11,293 bases of DNA from an uncultured beta proteobacterium (GCA_903868285.1 CAIPUP010000424.1:1-11293); one strand, 5' to 3'; counted from the stretch's first letter, positions 1-6,230 are shown. Program-made: numbers and translations. Notes: generated by a model not told the origin, from the sequence alone.

Positions 1-665
1 AGCGTGCAGGTCTGATCAATACCCAACGCAGTCTGGGCAGCGCCAGTCCGGGCGATCCACTGCCTGGCGCCAGCGCGAGCCTTGGGCGCGACGCCACCGA
101 ATCGCTAGATGCCACCACGCACCTGTCGGTGATGGATGCGCAAGGGCGAGCAGTGGCGCTGACGGCCTCGGTGGAATCGGCCTTCGGCAGCCGCATCCTG
201 GTGCGCGGATTTCTGCTCAACAACCAGCTGACGGATTTTTCCTGGCTGGCGCATCAGGATGGCAAATTCGTCGCCAACCGGGTGCAAGGCGGCAAGCGCC
301 CACGCAGCTCGATGGCACCGCTGATCGTGTTCGGGCCGAACGGCCAGCCGCGCTGGCTGATCGGTTCACCCGGAGGCAATCAGATCATCAACTATGTGGC
401 GCGCACCCTGGTGGCGCTGATCGACTGGCGCATGCCTTTGCAGCAAGCACTGGCCCTGGGGCACTACGGTAGTCGGAATCGTCAGACCGAACTGGAAGCC
501 GGTAGCGAGATGCAGGCCCTGGCGCCGGCACTACGATCCCTGGGCCACGAGGTACGCATCGGCGAGCAGACCAGCGGCCTGAACGTGATTGAAGTCGAAA
601 CGGAGGAAGACGGCTTGCTGGGTGCTGCCGACCCGCGGCGCGAGGGCGCAGCGCTGGGTGACTAG
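1..665 (+). CDS. ggt: Gamma-glutamyltransferase, C-terminal (catalytic small-subunit) part; 5' end outside window
   Basis: This is the 3' part of a gamma-glutamyltransferase gene; the reading frame is already open at base 3 and ends with TAG at 663-665. The enzyme transfers or hydrolyses the gamma-glutamyl group of glutathione and related compounds and matures by self-cleavage before a conserved Thr. That Thr is the first of TTHLSVMD (codon 114-116), so about 37 residues of large-subunit end and the whole small subunit (about 183 aa) lie in the window. Further family marks are LLNNQLTDFSW, the SSMAPLIV oxyanion-hole segment, the glycine-rich GSPGGNQI, and the usual terminal GAADPRREGAA. The reaction type is clear. 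Periplasmic location is typical of the family but cannot be judged here because the N-terminus is missing. The gene runs tail-to-tail with the minus-strand hairpin array just downstream, and I see no intrinsic terminator between them. A second, divergent GGT homologue lies at 6297-7904. Confidence 0.93.
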   Translation, partial: RAGLINTQRSLGSASPGDPLPGASASLGRDATESLDATTHLSVMDAQGRAVALTASVESAFGSRILVRGFLLNNQLTDFSWLAHQDGKFVANRVQGGKRPRSSMAPLIVFGPNGQPRWLIGSPGGNQIINYVARTLVALIDWRMPLQQALALGHYGSRNRQTELEAGSEMQALAPALRSLGHEVRIGEQTSGLNVIEVETEEDGLLGAADPRREGAALGD

Positions 666-679
666 ACTGATGAGGTTCG

Positions 680-739
680 GTGAACCTGGTCGTCCCGGTC
701 GAGAGGAGGAGGAGGAACGACCGGAACAACCAGGCTCAC
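680..739 (-). repeat. Hairpin unit 1 of the (UCC)n-loop array
   Basis: The arms 680-701 and 718-739 pair over 22 positions without gaps. Three positions (684/735, 691/728, 694/725) are A/C on plus and G.U on minus; the rest are Watson-Crick. The loop 702-717 is 16 nt and reads UUCCUCCUCCUCCUCU on minus. The loop-closing hexamers are CGGTCG/CGACCG, shared with unit 2. Bases 674-686 can also form a small competing hairpin (GGTTC/GAACC). One position outside the stem (679/740) would be a wobble on plus instead; I treat it as flank. Confidence 0.85.
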
Positions 740-747
740 TCGAGAGG

Positions 748-815
748 TCGGCAAACCTGAGCAATCCGGTCGAAAGGAGGAGGAGGAGGACGACCGAACC
801 ACCCAGGCTTGCCAA
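748..815 (-). repeat. Hairpin unit 2 of the (UCC)n-loop array
   Basis: The arms 748-772 and 791-815 pair over 25 positions without gaps. Seven positions (749/814, 755/808, 760/803, 762/801, 763/800, 764/799, 766/797) are A/C on plus and G.U on minus. The loop 773-790 is 18 nt and reads UCCUCCUCCUCCUCCUUU on minus. It shares the CGGTCG/CGACCG closing stem and a CCTGG-like segment with unit 1, so the two look like duplicates that have diverged by compensatory and wobble changes. Confidence 0.85.
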
Positions 816-820
816 GAAGA

Positions 821-886
821 TCGGCGGACAAGATTTCGGAAACCGCAAGGAGGAGGAGGAGCAACTCCCGAAACCAGGTCCGCCAA
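821..886 (-). repeat. Hairpin unit 3 of the (UCC)n-loop array
   Basis: The arms 821-846 and 861-886 pair over 26 positions. There are two real mismatches (830/877, 831/876) and six positions that are A/C on plus but G.U on minus (822/885, 833/874, 840/867, 842/865, 843/864, 844/863). The loop 847-860 is 14 nt and reads UCCUCCUCCUCCUU on minus. The right arm keeps the AACCAGG/CCGCC-type sequence of the other units, but the loop-closing stem is different (GC/GC with wobbles), so this is the most diverged copy. Confidence 0.8.
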
Positions 887-891
887 ACTGT

Positions 892-925
892 GACCGACTG
901 CAGCGCACCTGGAGGCGCTACGGTC
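892..925 (-). other. Possible fourth, weaker hairpin at the 5' side of the RNA array
   Basis: Five pairs 892-896/921-925 (GACCG/CGGTC) and five pairs 902-906/915-919 (AGCGC/GCGCT) are separated by an asymmetric internal loop. The terminal loop 907-914 reads CUCCAGGU on minus, so a single CUCC is exposed. It follows the stop codon of the same-strand small gene by 17 nt. It lacks the wobble signature and the 72-nt spacing of the main units, so it could be chance. Confidence 0.35.
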
Positions 926-942
926 GAGAATTCGAAGTACGA

Positions 943-1173
943 CTACTCGCTGCTGCCACGAATCAGGCGGCCCAGCACCCCCGCCAGATAGGTACTGCGT
1001 GCTTCCCGCGCCTGCTGCATCAGCTCCACCTGGGTAACCGGCTCAGCGAGCGTTTCGGCCTTCGCCAGCCCTGCCTTGGGCAAGACCGAGCGCACCGGCA
1101 TGGCCACGCTGAACGGGCTCAGACCACGGTGAAGGTAGCCATCACCCTCATAAAACGGTATCGTCAGACGCAT
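943..1173 (-). CDS. Small basic protein (76 aa) upstream of the hairpin array
   Basis: An ATG at 1173 follows a good ribosome binding site (AGGA, then 9 nt to the ATG), and codons favour G/C in third position, so this looks like a real gene. I do not recognise a named family. The N-terminal half (residues 1-45) is rich in Pro, Gly and hydrophobics. The C-terminal part from about residue 46 is a predicted amphipathic basic helix with the segment QAREARSTYLAGVLGRLIRG. That segment recalls the helix preceding the DUF1127 domain in some small proteobacterial proteins, but the DUF1127 core ('L.D..L.DiGl') is not present. It has no signal peptide or obvious membrane segment. The stop codon lies 17 nt before the first possible hairpin of the (UCC)n RNA array on the same strand, suggesting one transcript. 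Function unknown; an RNA-binding or stress-related role is only an analogy with ccaF1-CcsR loci. Confidence 0.7.
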   Translation of the reverse strand: MRLTIPFYEGDGYLHRGLSPFSVAMPVRSVLPKAGLAKAETLAEPVTQVELMQQAREARSTYLAGVLGRLIRGSSE

Positions 1174-1226
1174 TGTTTTCTTTCCTGCAGCATTGGTTAA
1201 AAACTTGTTTTGCAGCGCACAAACGA

Positions 1227-1256
1227 AAGATACGCGCAGCCTGCCTGCACTTCCAA
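1227..1256 (-). promoter_or_regulatory. Possible promoter for the small gene and RNA array
   Basis: On the minus strand, TTGGAA (1256-1251) and TATCTT (1232-1227) are 18 nt apart, each matching four of six sigma-70 consensus bases. The start would fall near 1219, about 45 nt before the ATG. GGAAGT followed by CGTATC in the same stretch could equally suit an alternative sigma factor. Weak support only. Confidence 0.25.
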
Positions 1257-1391
1257 TCGTATTTTCAAATCAAGCACATAGCTGCAAGTTATGAGAAGCT
1301 AAGTCGGTGCTGCAACGCGATATTCAACCCTTGCAACAACGCGGAATTGACGCTGTTTATTGCAATGCAGCAGACAGTATCCATATAGAGG

Positions 1392-1426
1392 TTGACACCA
1401 TCCTGACCGAGGCGAATTCAGCCTCG
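1392..1426. promoter_or_regulatory. LysR upstream region: TTGACA box and an inverted repeat
   Basis: The space 1174-1458 separates the divergent small gene and the LysR gene and is AT-richer than its surroundings. It holds a consensus TTGACA at 1392-1397, but only a poor -10 17 nt later. A perfect inverted repeat CGAGGC/GCCTCG (1408-1413/1421-1426, 7-nt centre) could be an operator or a leader hairpin. An alternative pair is TTGCAA at 1360-1365 with TATAGA at 1384-1389. LysR regulators usually bind their own divergent promoter region, so control of the small gene/RNA array by this LysR is possible but not shown. Confidence 0.3.
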
Positions 1427-1458
1427 CTCGCAACACCCTGCCGTTGCTGGAGAATCAC

Positions 1459-2430
1459 TTGGAGCTTTACCAGTTAAAAACCTTTGCGACCGTGGCCGCT
1501 ACTGGCCACCTCACCAAAGCGGCTGAGCAGCTCTTCATCAGCCAGCCTGCGGTGAGCGCACAGATACGTAGCCTGGAGGACGAACTAGGCCTGACGCTGT
1601 TCGAGCGCACCCCGGCCGGCATGATGATCACACCGGCTGGCAGTCGCTTGCTGGAGCATGCCGACAAGGTGCTGGCTTCAGCCCAGGACCTGCGTAACGC
1701 CGCCTCGGCCCTGCGCGGACAGCAGCAGGGACATTTGCGCATTGGCACGGTGCTCGATCCCTCACTGGTACGCGTTGGCGAACTGTTAGGTTGGCTGCGC
1801 ACCAACCGCCCGCTGGTGGAGATCGACCTGCATCAGGAAGTCTCCGGTGCGGCCATGGAACAGGTGCGCGACGGTCGACTGGATGCGAGCTTTTACTTCG
1901 GCGACACACCGCCAGCGCCGCTGGCATTTCTGCGGCTGCGCTCAATCAACTACCGGGTAGCCGGTCCGGCCGCCTGGCGTACGCGCATCGAAGGCGCCAA
2001 CCGCGAAACCATTTCCAGCATGCCGTGGATTCTGGTGCCACCACAGAACTCGCATCGGCGCATGACCGAGAAATTTTTCAGTGAAGGCAGCTTCAGCCCG
2101 TCAAAAGTCATCGAGGCCGATCAGGAACAGGTCATCGCCAACCTGGTGATCTCGGGTCTGGGCCTGAGCCTGGTACGCGAGGAAATCGCACTGCGCGAGC
2201 GTGACGCCGGCCGACTGGTGCTGTGGGACCAGGCTGGCATCGATTCCACCCTGTGGTTCATTTATCGCAGTGCCCGCGGCGGCGATCCGCCGGTGCGCGC
2301 ACTGCTCGAAGCGCTGTCCGAGCTGTGGGATATCCCGATGCCGAAACCCGACAGCAAGTCGGGCTCTGCCAGCAAGATCACCAAAAAAACCGCTGAAACA
2401 AAACCTGCAGCGCGCAAGCGCCGCAGTTGA
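1459..2430 (+). CDS. LysR-family transcriptional regulator
   Basis: This is a one-component DNA-binding regulator of about 323 residues, normal for LysR proteins. The N-terminal winged helix-turn-helix spans about residues 3-62, with the hallmark HLTKAAEQLFISQPAVSAQI. The effector-binding domain follows (about 90-300), with the late GLGLSLVREE segment typical of the family. I place the start at TTG 1459: GGAG at 1449-1452 is 6 nt upstream and the product then begins MELYQLKTF, the usual LysR opening. The in-frame TTG at 1444 would add five residues without a ribosome binding site. The last 30 residues or so form an unusual Lys/Ala/Ser-rich basic tail (about 294-323). It is convergent with the ThDP enzyme (24 bp gap) and divergent from the small gene at 943-1173. 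The effector and target genes cannot be told from sequence. Confidence 0.92.
   Translation: MELYQLKTFATVAATGHLTKAAEQLFISQPAVSAQIRSLEDELGLTLFERTPAGMMITPAGSRLLEHADKVLASAQDLRNAASALRGQQQGHLRIGTVLDPSLVRVGELLGWLRTNRPLVEIDLHQEVSGAAMEQVRDGRLDASFYFGDTPPAPLAFLRLRSINYRVAGPAAWRTRIEGANRETISSMPWILVPPQNSHRRMTEKFFSEGSFSPSKVIEADQEQVIANLVISGLGLSLVREEIALRERDAGRLVLWDQAGIDSTLWFIYRSARGGDPPVRALLEALSELWDIPMPKPDSKSGSASKITKKTAETKPAARKRRS
2347..2363 (-). terminator. Weak terminator-like hairpin for the ThDP gene, inside the LysR 3' end
   Basis: CCCGAC/GTCGGG (2347-2352/2358-2363) forms a perfect 6-bp stem with a 5-nt loop. In the minus direction it is followed by only TTTCGG, so as an intrinsic terminator it is poor. 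It lies about 90 nt past the ThDP-enzyme stop codon, within the LysR basic-tail codons. Confidence 0.2.
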
Positions 2431-2454
2431 ACGCAACTAACCGTCAGCCAACCC

Positions 2455-4203
2455 TCAGCGACCCGCCGCCTGCGCCGCGCCGCGAATCTTGTCCAGCGTG
2501 GTGGCGGTGGTAATGGCCTGCGGATCGAGCTTGATTTCGATCAGCGCCGGCTTGCGGGCAGCGCGCGTATGCGCCAGCGCACGCTCGAAGGCAGGGGCGA
2601 ATTCCTCGGTAGTGTTGACGGTTTCACCATGCGCACCAAAGGCCCTGGCGTAGGCCGCAAAATCCGGGTTGTTCAACGCTGTGGCATACACCCGGGCCGG
2701 ATATTCCCGCTCCTGGTGCATGCGTATGGTGCCGTAGATACCGTTGTTGACCACCATGAACACCACCGGCAAGTCGTACTGCACTGCGGTCGCCAGCTCC
2801 TGACCATTCATCAGGAAATCGCCGTCACCATTCACCGACACCACGATGCGATCCGGATGCGCCGCCTGGGCTGCGCATCCAGCCGGCGTGCCATAGCCCA
2901 TCGAGCCATTGGTCGGCGCAACCTGCGTGCGCACCGACGGAAAGCGCCAGAAGCGCTGAAACCAGCCGCTGAAATTGCCAGCCCCGGTGCACAGTATTGC
3001 GTCCTGCGGCAGACGCCGACGCAGCCACAAAGCCAGGTCGGCCATCTGCACTGAACCTGGAATCGTCTGCGGTTGCTGCCAGGCTTCATAGCTGCTGCGC
3101 AACTGACGACGCCAATCAGCCCAGCGCGCGCCATTCACCTTGAGATCACGCACCGACTCGGCAAAGCGCCGCATGCTGGCATTGATCAGCAACGCGCCCT
3201 GATACACCCGGCCCAGCTCCTCGGCACCGCCATGCACATGAACCAGCTTCTGGGTCGGCACTGGCGCTTGCACCAGGGTGTAACCACTGGTGGTCATCTC
3301 GCCCAATCGTGCTCCCACCACCAGCAACAGATCGGCATCACGGATGGCCTGGGCCAGTGCCGGATTCGGACCGATGCCAACATCGCCAACATATTGCGCA
3401 TCATTGTTGTCGTACAAGTCCTGGCAACGGAAGCTGCAAGCCACGGGCAGATCGGCGGCTTTGGCAAAGGCACGAAAGTCATCACAGGCCTGCTGCGACC
3501 AGACCGTGCCGCCCAGCATCACCAGTGGCCGCTTGGCCTCGGCCAGCAATCCTTGCAAGGCCTGCAGATCGGCAGCGGCCGGGGCTGCCTGCACCACCTG
3601 ATAGCAGGCGGTGTCGGCCACCGCAGCAGCCTCGATCAACATGTCTTCCGGCAGGGCCAGCACCACCGGGCCGGGCCGGCCCGACATCGCCAGATGGAAG
3701 GCATGGCTGACGTACTCGGGCACTCGGTCCGCGCGATCAATTTGCGCTACCCACTTGGCCATCTGACCGAACATGCGCCGGTAGTCCACTTCCTGGAACG
3801 CCTCGCGCTCGACAAATTCATTCGGCACCTGACCGATGAACAGAATCATCGGCGTGGAATCCTGCCAGGCAGTATGCAAGCCAATAGAGGCGTTGGTGGC
3901 ACCTGGCCCGCGCGTCACAAAACAGATACCCGGGCGGCCGGTGACCTTGCCATAGGCCTCGGCCATGTAAGACGCACCACCGTCCTGGCGACACACCAGC
4001 AGGCGCATGCTCTCGCGATACTCATACATCGCATCGATGACTGCGAGATAGCTCTCACCCGGCACGCAAAACGCGGTGTCCACGCCATGTACCCGCAAGG
4101 CATCCACCAGCAGTTGCGCGCCGGTACGGGATGGCAAGGTGTGGCCTGATACAGCAACAGCCGCGGCATCGGAAAGTGCAGAAGCAGGGACGCGATCGTT
4201 CAT
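2455..4203 (-). CDS. Thiamine-diphosphate-dependent enzyme, acetolactate synthase large-subunit-like
   Basis: A protein of about 582 residues with the three-domain layout of the acetolactate synthase / pyruvate oxidase / benzoylformate decarboxylase superfamily. The N-terminal pyrimidine-binding domain has the activating Glu50 in FCVPGE and the GPGATN and FQEVD segments. The C-terminal domain has the cofactor motif GDGDFLMNG at about 459, ending in NN about 27 residues later. It probably acts in the cytoplasm on a 2-oxo acid. No small regulatory subunit (ilvN) is nearby, so a biosynthetic acetolactate synthase is less likely than a catabolic or stand-alone carboligase/decarboxylase; the substrate is unknown. 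I chose ATG 4203 (MNDRVPAS); an upstream in-frame ATG at 4332 would add 43 residues that look non-native, overlap the divergent promoter region, and fit no family N-terminus. The ribosome binding site is weak. The gene is divergent from the CoA-binding protein gene. Confidence 0.9.
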   Translation of the reverse strand: MNDRVPASALSDAAAVAVSGHTLPSRTGAQLLVDALRVHGVDTAFCVPGESYLAVIDAMYEYRESMRLLVCRQDGGASYMAEAYGKVTGRPGICFVTRGPGATNASIGLHTAWQDSTPMILFIGQVPNEFVEREAFQEVDYRRMFGQMAKWVAQIDRADRVPEYVSHAFHLAMSGRPGPVVLALPEDMLIEAAAVADTACYQVVQAAPAAADLQALQGLLAEAKRPLVMLGGTVWSQQACDDFRAFAKAADLPVACSFRCQDLYDNNDAQYVGDVGIGPNPALAQAIRDADLLLVVGARLGEMTTSGYTLVQAPVPTQKLVHVHGGAEELGRVYQGALLINASMRRFAESVRDLKVNGARWADWRRQLRSSYEAWQQPQTIPGSVQMADLALWLRRRLPQDAILCTGAGNFSGWFQRFWRFPSVRTQVAPTNGSMGYGTPAGCAAQAAHPDRIVVSVNGDGDFLMNGQELATAVQYDLPVVFMVVNNGIYGTIRMHQEREYPARVYATALNNPDFAAYARAFGAHGETVNTTEEFAPAFERALAHTRAARKPALIEIKLDPQAITTATTLDKIRGAAQAAGR

Positions 4204-4327
4204 GGTGGGCTCGATGAAGGAAATGGTTGCAAAGCGTTGCGCGAGTAGACAAACCAGCAGAGGCAAACAGACACGGTGATGAAACACGAGGTACAAACGG
4301 CGGGAATATACCGGAGGGCCGCGGTTT

Positions 4328-4357
4328 TTCACTGCAAAGACAACGCTTGGCTACAAT
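4328..4357 (+). promoter_or_regulatory. Promoter of the CoA-binding protein / metY unit
   Basis: TACAAT at 4352-4357 (five of six consensus bases) is preceded by TTCACT at 4328-4333 with an 18-nt spacer. The start would be near 4364, giving a leader of about 40 nt before GTG 4403. The 4204-4402 gap is shared with the divergent ThDP gene; for that strand a TATATT -10-like hexamer is at 4310-4305 without a clear -35. Confidence 0.5.
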
Positions 4358-4402
4358 CCCGACCCTGGCTACATTGCCTGCCCCCATTGCAACGGAATCC
4401 GC

Positions 4403-4879
4403 GTGATCGACGACATCCCCGGCCTGCGCCGAATCCTGAGAGGCCACAAAGTGATTGCCGTGGTGGGACTGTCGGCCGATTGGTTTCGACCCAGTTACTT
4501 CGCCGCCAAATACATGCAGCAACACGGCTACCGCATCATCCCGGTCAACCCGCGCTACAGCGGCCAGGGCGACAACACCATTCTCGGCCAGCGCTGTTAC
4601 GCCTCGCTGCGCGACGTTCCCGAACCGGTCGACATGGTGGATGTATTCCGGCGCAGCGAAGATGTGCTGCCCATTGCGCAAGAGGCTGTCGCCATCGGCG
4701 CCAAGGTGCTATGGCAGCAACTCGGCGTGCATAACCCGCAGGCCGTGCAGGTGGCTGAAGCGGCAGGACTGGCATGCGTGGTGGACCGTTGCGTCAAGAT
4801 CGAGCATGCGCGGCTGTTCGGCGGCCTGGGCTGGGTTGGCGTCAACACCCGCGTGATTTCCGCCAAACGACCTCTGTAG
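4403..4879 (+). CDS. CoA-binding domain protein (YccU-like)
   Basis: A 158-residue protein that is a single Rossmann-type CoA-binding domain, the usual full length for this family. Visible marks are the first strand and phosphate loop VIAVVGLSADWFRPSYFAAK (about 17-36), the second strand YRIIPVNPRY, then VDMVDVFRR, and the late segment KVLWQQLGVHN. The domain resembles the CoA-binding domain of succinyl-CoA synthetase alpha subunits but has no catalytic His domain. The start is GTG 4403. The frame stays open upstream and reads CPHCNG just before, but there is no ATG/GTG with a ribosome binding site there, and it would sit on the promoter. MetY begins 34 bp after the stop, so the two are probably co-transcribed; pairing of this family with O-acetylhomoserine sulfhydrylase is familiar. 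Its biochemical role is not established. Confidence 0.88.
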   Translation: MIDDIPGLRRILRGHKVIAVVGLSADWFRPSYFAAKYMQQHGYRIIPVNPRYSGQGDNTILGQRCYASLRDVPEPVDMVDVFRRSEDVLPIAQEAVAIGAKVLWQQLGVHNPQAVQVAEAAGLACVVDRCVKIEHARLFGGLGWVGVNTRVISAKRPL

Positions 4880-4913
4880 CCCCACCGCAACACATCCGCA
4901 GGAAACCCGCATC

Positions 4914-6230
4914 ATGGCCGACCGTCGCTACGGATTTGAAACCCTCTCGCTGCATGCCGGACAGATCCCGGACGCCGCCACCGGTGCGCGTGCCGTGCCG
5001 CTGTACCAGACCACCTCGTTTGTGTTTGACTCGGCCGAACACGCTGCCAGCCTGTTCAATCTGCAGACCTTCGGCAACGTCTACACCCGCCTGTCGAACC
5101 CGACCACGGCCGTGTTCGAGGAACGCATGGCGGCACTGGAAAATGGCCGCGCAGCACTGGCCACCGCCTCCGGCCAAGCGGCCGAGATGACCGCCATCCT
5201 GACCCTGTGCCAGGCCGGCGATCACATCGTCTCCTCCTCGACGCTCTATGGCGGCACACACACGCTGCTGGCGGTGAACCTGGCCAAGCTGGGCATTGAA
5301 ACCACCTTCGTCGATCCCGCCGAGCCGGAGAACTTCGCCCGCGCGGTGCGCCCCAACAGCAAATTGTTCTATGCCGAGACCCTCGGTAACCCTTTGATTA
5401 ATATCATCGATATTCAGGCCATCGCGGACATCGCGCATGCCCATCATGTGCCGCTGATGATCGACAACACCGTGCCATCACCCTATCTGTGTCGTCCCTT
5501 CGAATGGGGCGCCGACATCGTGGTGCATTCAGCCACCAAATACATCGGCGGTCATGGCACCAGCATGGGTGGTGCCATCATCGAATCGGGACGTTTTCCC
5601 TGGGGCGACGATGCCGTGCGCGAAAAATTTGCCGGCATGCATGAACCCTCGCGCGGCTATCACGGCGTGCGCTTTTTCGAGACCTTCGGCGACTTCGCCT
5701 ACACCATGCGTGCCCGCATGGAGATCCTGCGCACCTTCGGCGCCACCCTGGCACCGTTCAATGCCTGGATGCTGATCCAGGGCATGGAGACGCTGCCGCT
5801 GCGCATGGACCGGCATTGCGCCAACGCGCTGGCCGTGGCCAAAGCGCTGCAGGACGATCCGCGCGTGGCCTGGGTCAACTACCCCGGACTGCCGGGCGAC
5901 CGCTATCACGCACTGGCGCAACGCTACCTGCCGCGCGGTGCCTCGGGACTGTTGAACTTCGGCATCCGCCCCGGTGCCTCGGGCAATGCCCGCGCTGCTG
6001 GCGAGAAATTCATCGAGGCCGCCAGCTTCATGAGCCACCTGGCCAATATCGGCGATGCCAAGACCCTGATCATTCATCCGGCCTCTACCACCCACCGGCA
6101 GATGAGCGATGCCGAGCAACTGCAAGCGGGCGTGACCCCGGACATGATCCGCATGTCGGTCGGGCTGGAAACCCTGGACGACATCCTGTGGGACATCGAT
6201 CAGGCGCTGGCGGCCGCACAACAGCTCTGA
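4914..6230 (+). CDS. metY: O-acetylhomoserine sulfhydrylase (aminocarboxypropyltransferase)
   Basis: A PLP enzyme of the Cys/Met metabolism family, 438 residues, which is the usual MetY length and longer than MetB/MetZ. It makes homocysteine from O-acetyl-homoserine and sulfide, the direct sulfhydrylation route to methionine. Visible marks: opening FETLSLHAGQ, PLYQTTSFVF, phosphate-binding YTRLSNPTT (Arg59), PLP ring-binding Asp184 in MIDNTVPSP, and Schiff-base Lys209 in VHSATKYIGGHGTSMGG. The long insertion before the C-terminal domain (RGYHGVRFFETFGDFAYTMR) is characteristic of MetY. ATG 4914 has AGGA 10 nt upstream. It follows the CoA-binding gene by 34 bp and precedes the GGT-like gene by 66 bp, so a three-gene unit is plausible. 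No SAM riboswitch or Met box is apparent upstream. Confidence 0.93.
   Translation: MADRRYGFETLSLHAGQIPDAATGARAVPLYQTTSFVFDSAEHAASLFNLQTFGNVYTRLSNPTTAVFEERMAALENGRAALATASGQAAEMTAILTLCQAGDHIVSSSTLYGGTHTLLAVNLAKLGIETTFVDPAEPENFARAVRPNSKLFYAETLGNPLINIIDIQAIADIAHAHHVPLMIDNTVPSPYLCRPFEWGADIVVHSATKYIGGHGTSMGGAIIESGRFPWGDDAVREKFAGMHEPSRGYHGVRFFETFGDFAYTMRARMEILRTFGATLAPFNAWMLIQGMETLPLRMDRHCANALAVAKALQDDPRVAWVNYPGLPGDRYHALAQRYLPRGASGLLNFGIRPGASGNARAAGEKFIEAASFMSHLANIGDAKTLIIHPASTTHRQMSDAEQLQAGVTPDMIRMSVGLETLDDILWDIDQALAAAQQL

Larger units (their letters stand above)
680..926 (-). ncRNA. Structured RNA array: tandem hairpins with (UCC)n anti-Shine-Dalgarno loops
   Basis: Between the ends of ggt and the small gene at 943-1173 lie three tandem near-perfect inverted repeats (stems 22-26 positions), possibly preceded by a weaker fourth hairpin. 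Read on the minus strand, each loop is a run of UCC triplets (16, 18 and 14 nt), matching the CCUCC anti-Shine-Dalgarno of 16S rRNA. Within the stems there are 16 transition-type mismatches. All are A/C on the plus strand and therefore G.U wobbles on the minus strand, so the functional RNA is minus. Loop centres are 72.0 nt apart. The array starts 17 nt after the stop codon of the same-strand small ORF, so co-transcription and processing is the simplest reading. I see no U-rich terminator below 680. By analogy with CCUCCUCC-loop ('cuckoo'/CcsR) sRNAs, the RNA may bind Shine-Dalgarno sequences or a protein; that role is inferred. The exact 5' and 3' ends are not known. Confidence 0.8.

Noticed and set aside
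680..886. Array as a CsrA/RsmA sponge through GGA loops on the plus strand.
   Set aside because: On plus the stems carry 16 A.C mismatches, whereas on minus all become G.U, so the plus strand is unlikely to be the selected RNA.
680..886. CRISPR array or simple microsatellite.
   Set aside because: There are no identical direct repeats with unique spacers, and the triplet runs are confined to loops flanked by unique long stems.
680..886. Insertion-sequence ends or a MITE.
   Set aside because: Each inverted repeat closes on a short loop, no transposase is present and no target duplication is visible.
531..908. Minus-strand ORFs in the array rich in Ser and Leu runs (531-908, 388-729, 662-886).
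   Set aside because: They translate the UCC repeats in different frames. Stem conservation with G.U wobbles fits RNA structure, not protein coding, and no ribosome binding site supports them.
589..1200. A 203-codon plus-strand ORF across the hairpin array, with EEEEE and RRRRR runs.
   Set aside because: The runs come from the GGA triplets of the loops; it overlaps the ggt end and the minus-strand small gene, and has no family resemblance.
3073..4149. A 358-codon plus-strand ORF.
   Set aside because: Shadow of the ThDP enzyme gene on the opposite strand; the ThDP motifs are unmistakable and the shadow shows no domain.
4204..4332. 43-residue N-terminal extension of the ThDP enzyme from ATG 4332.
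   Set aside because: The extension lies in the divergent promoter region and does not resemble a targeting peptide used by this family; ATG 4203 gives a normal length.
4322..4402. N-terminal extension of the CoA-binding protein containing CPHCNG, as if a zinc knuckle.
   Set aside because: No start codon with a ribosome binding site in that frame; it overlaps a good TACAAT promoter, and the family begins near GTG 4403.
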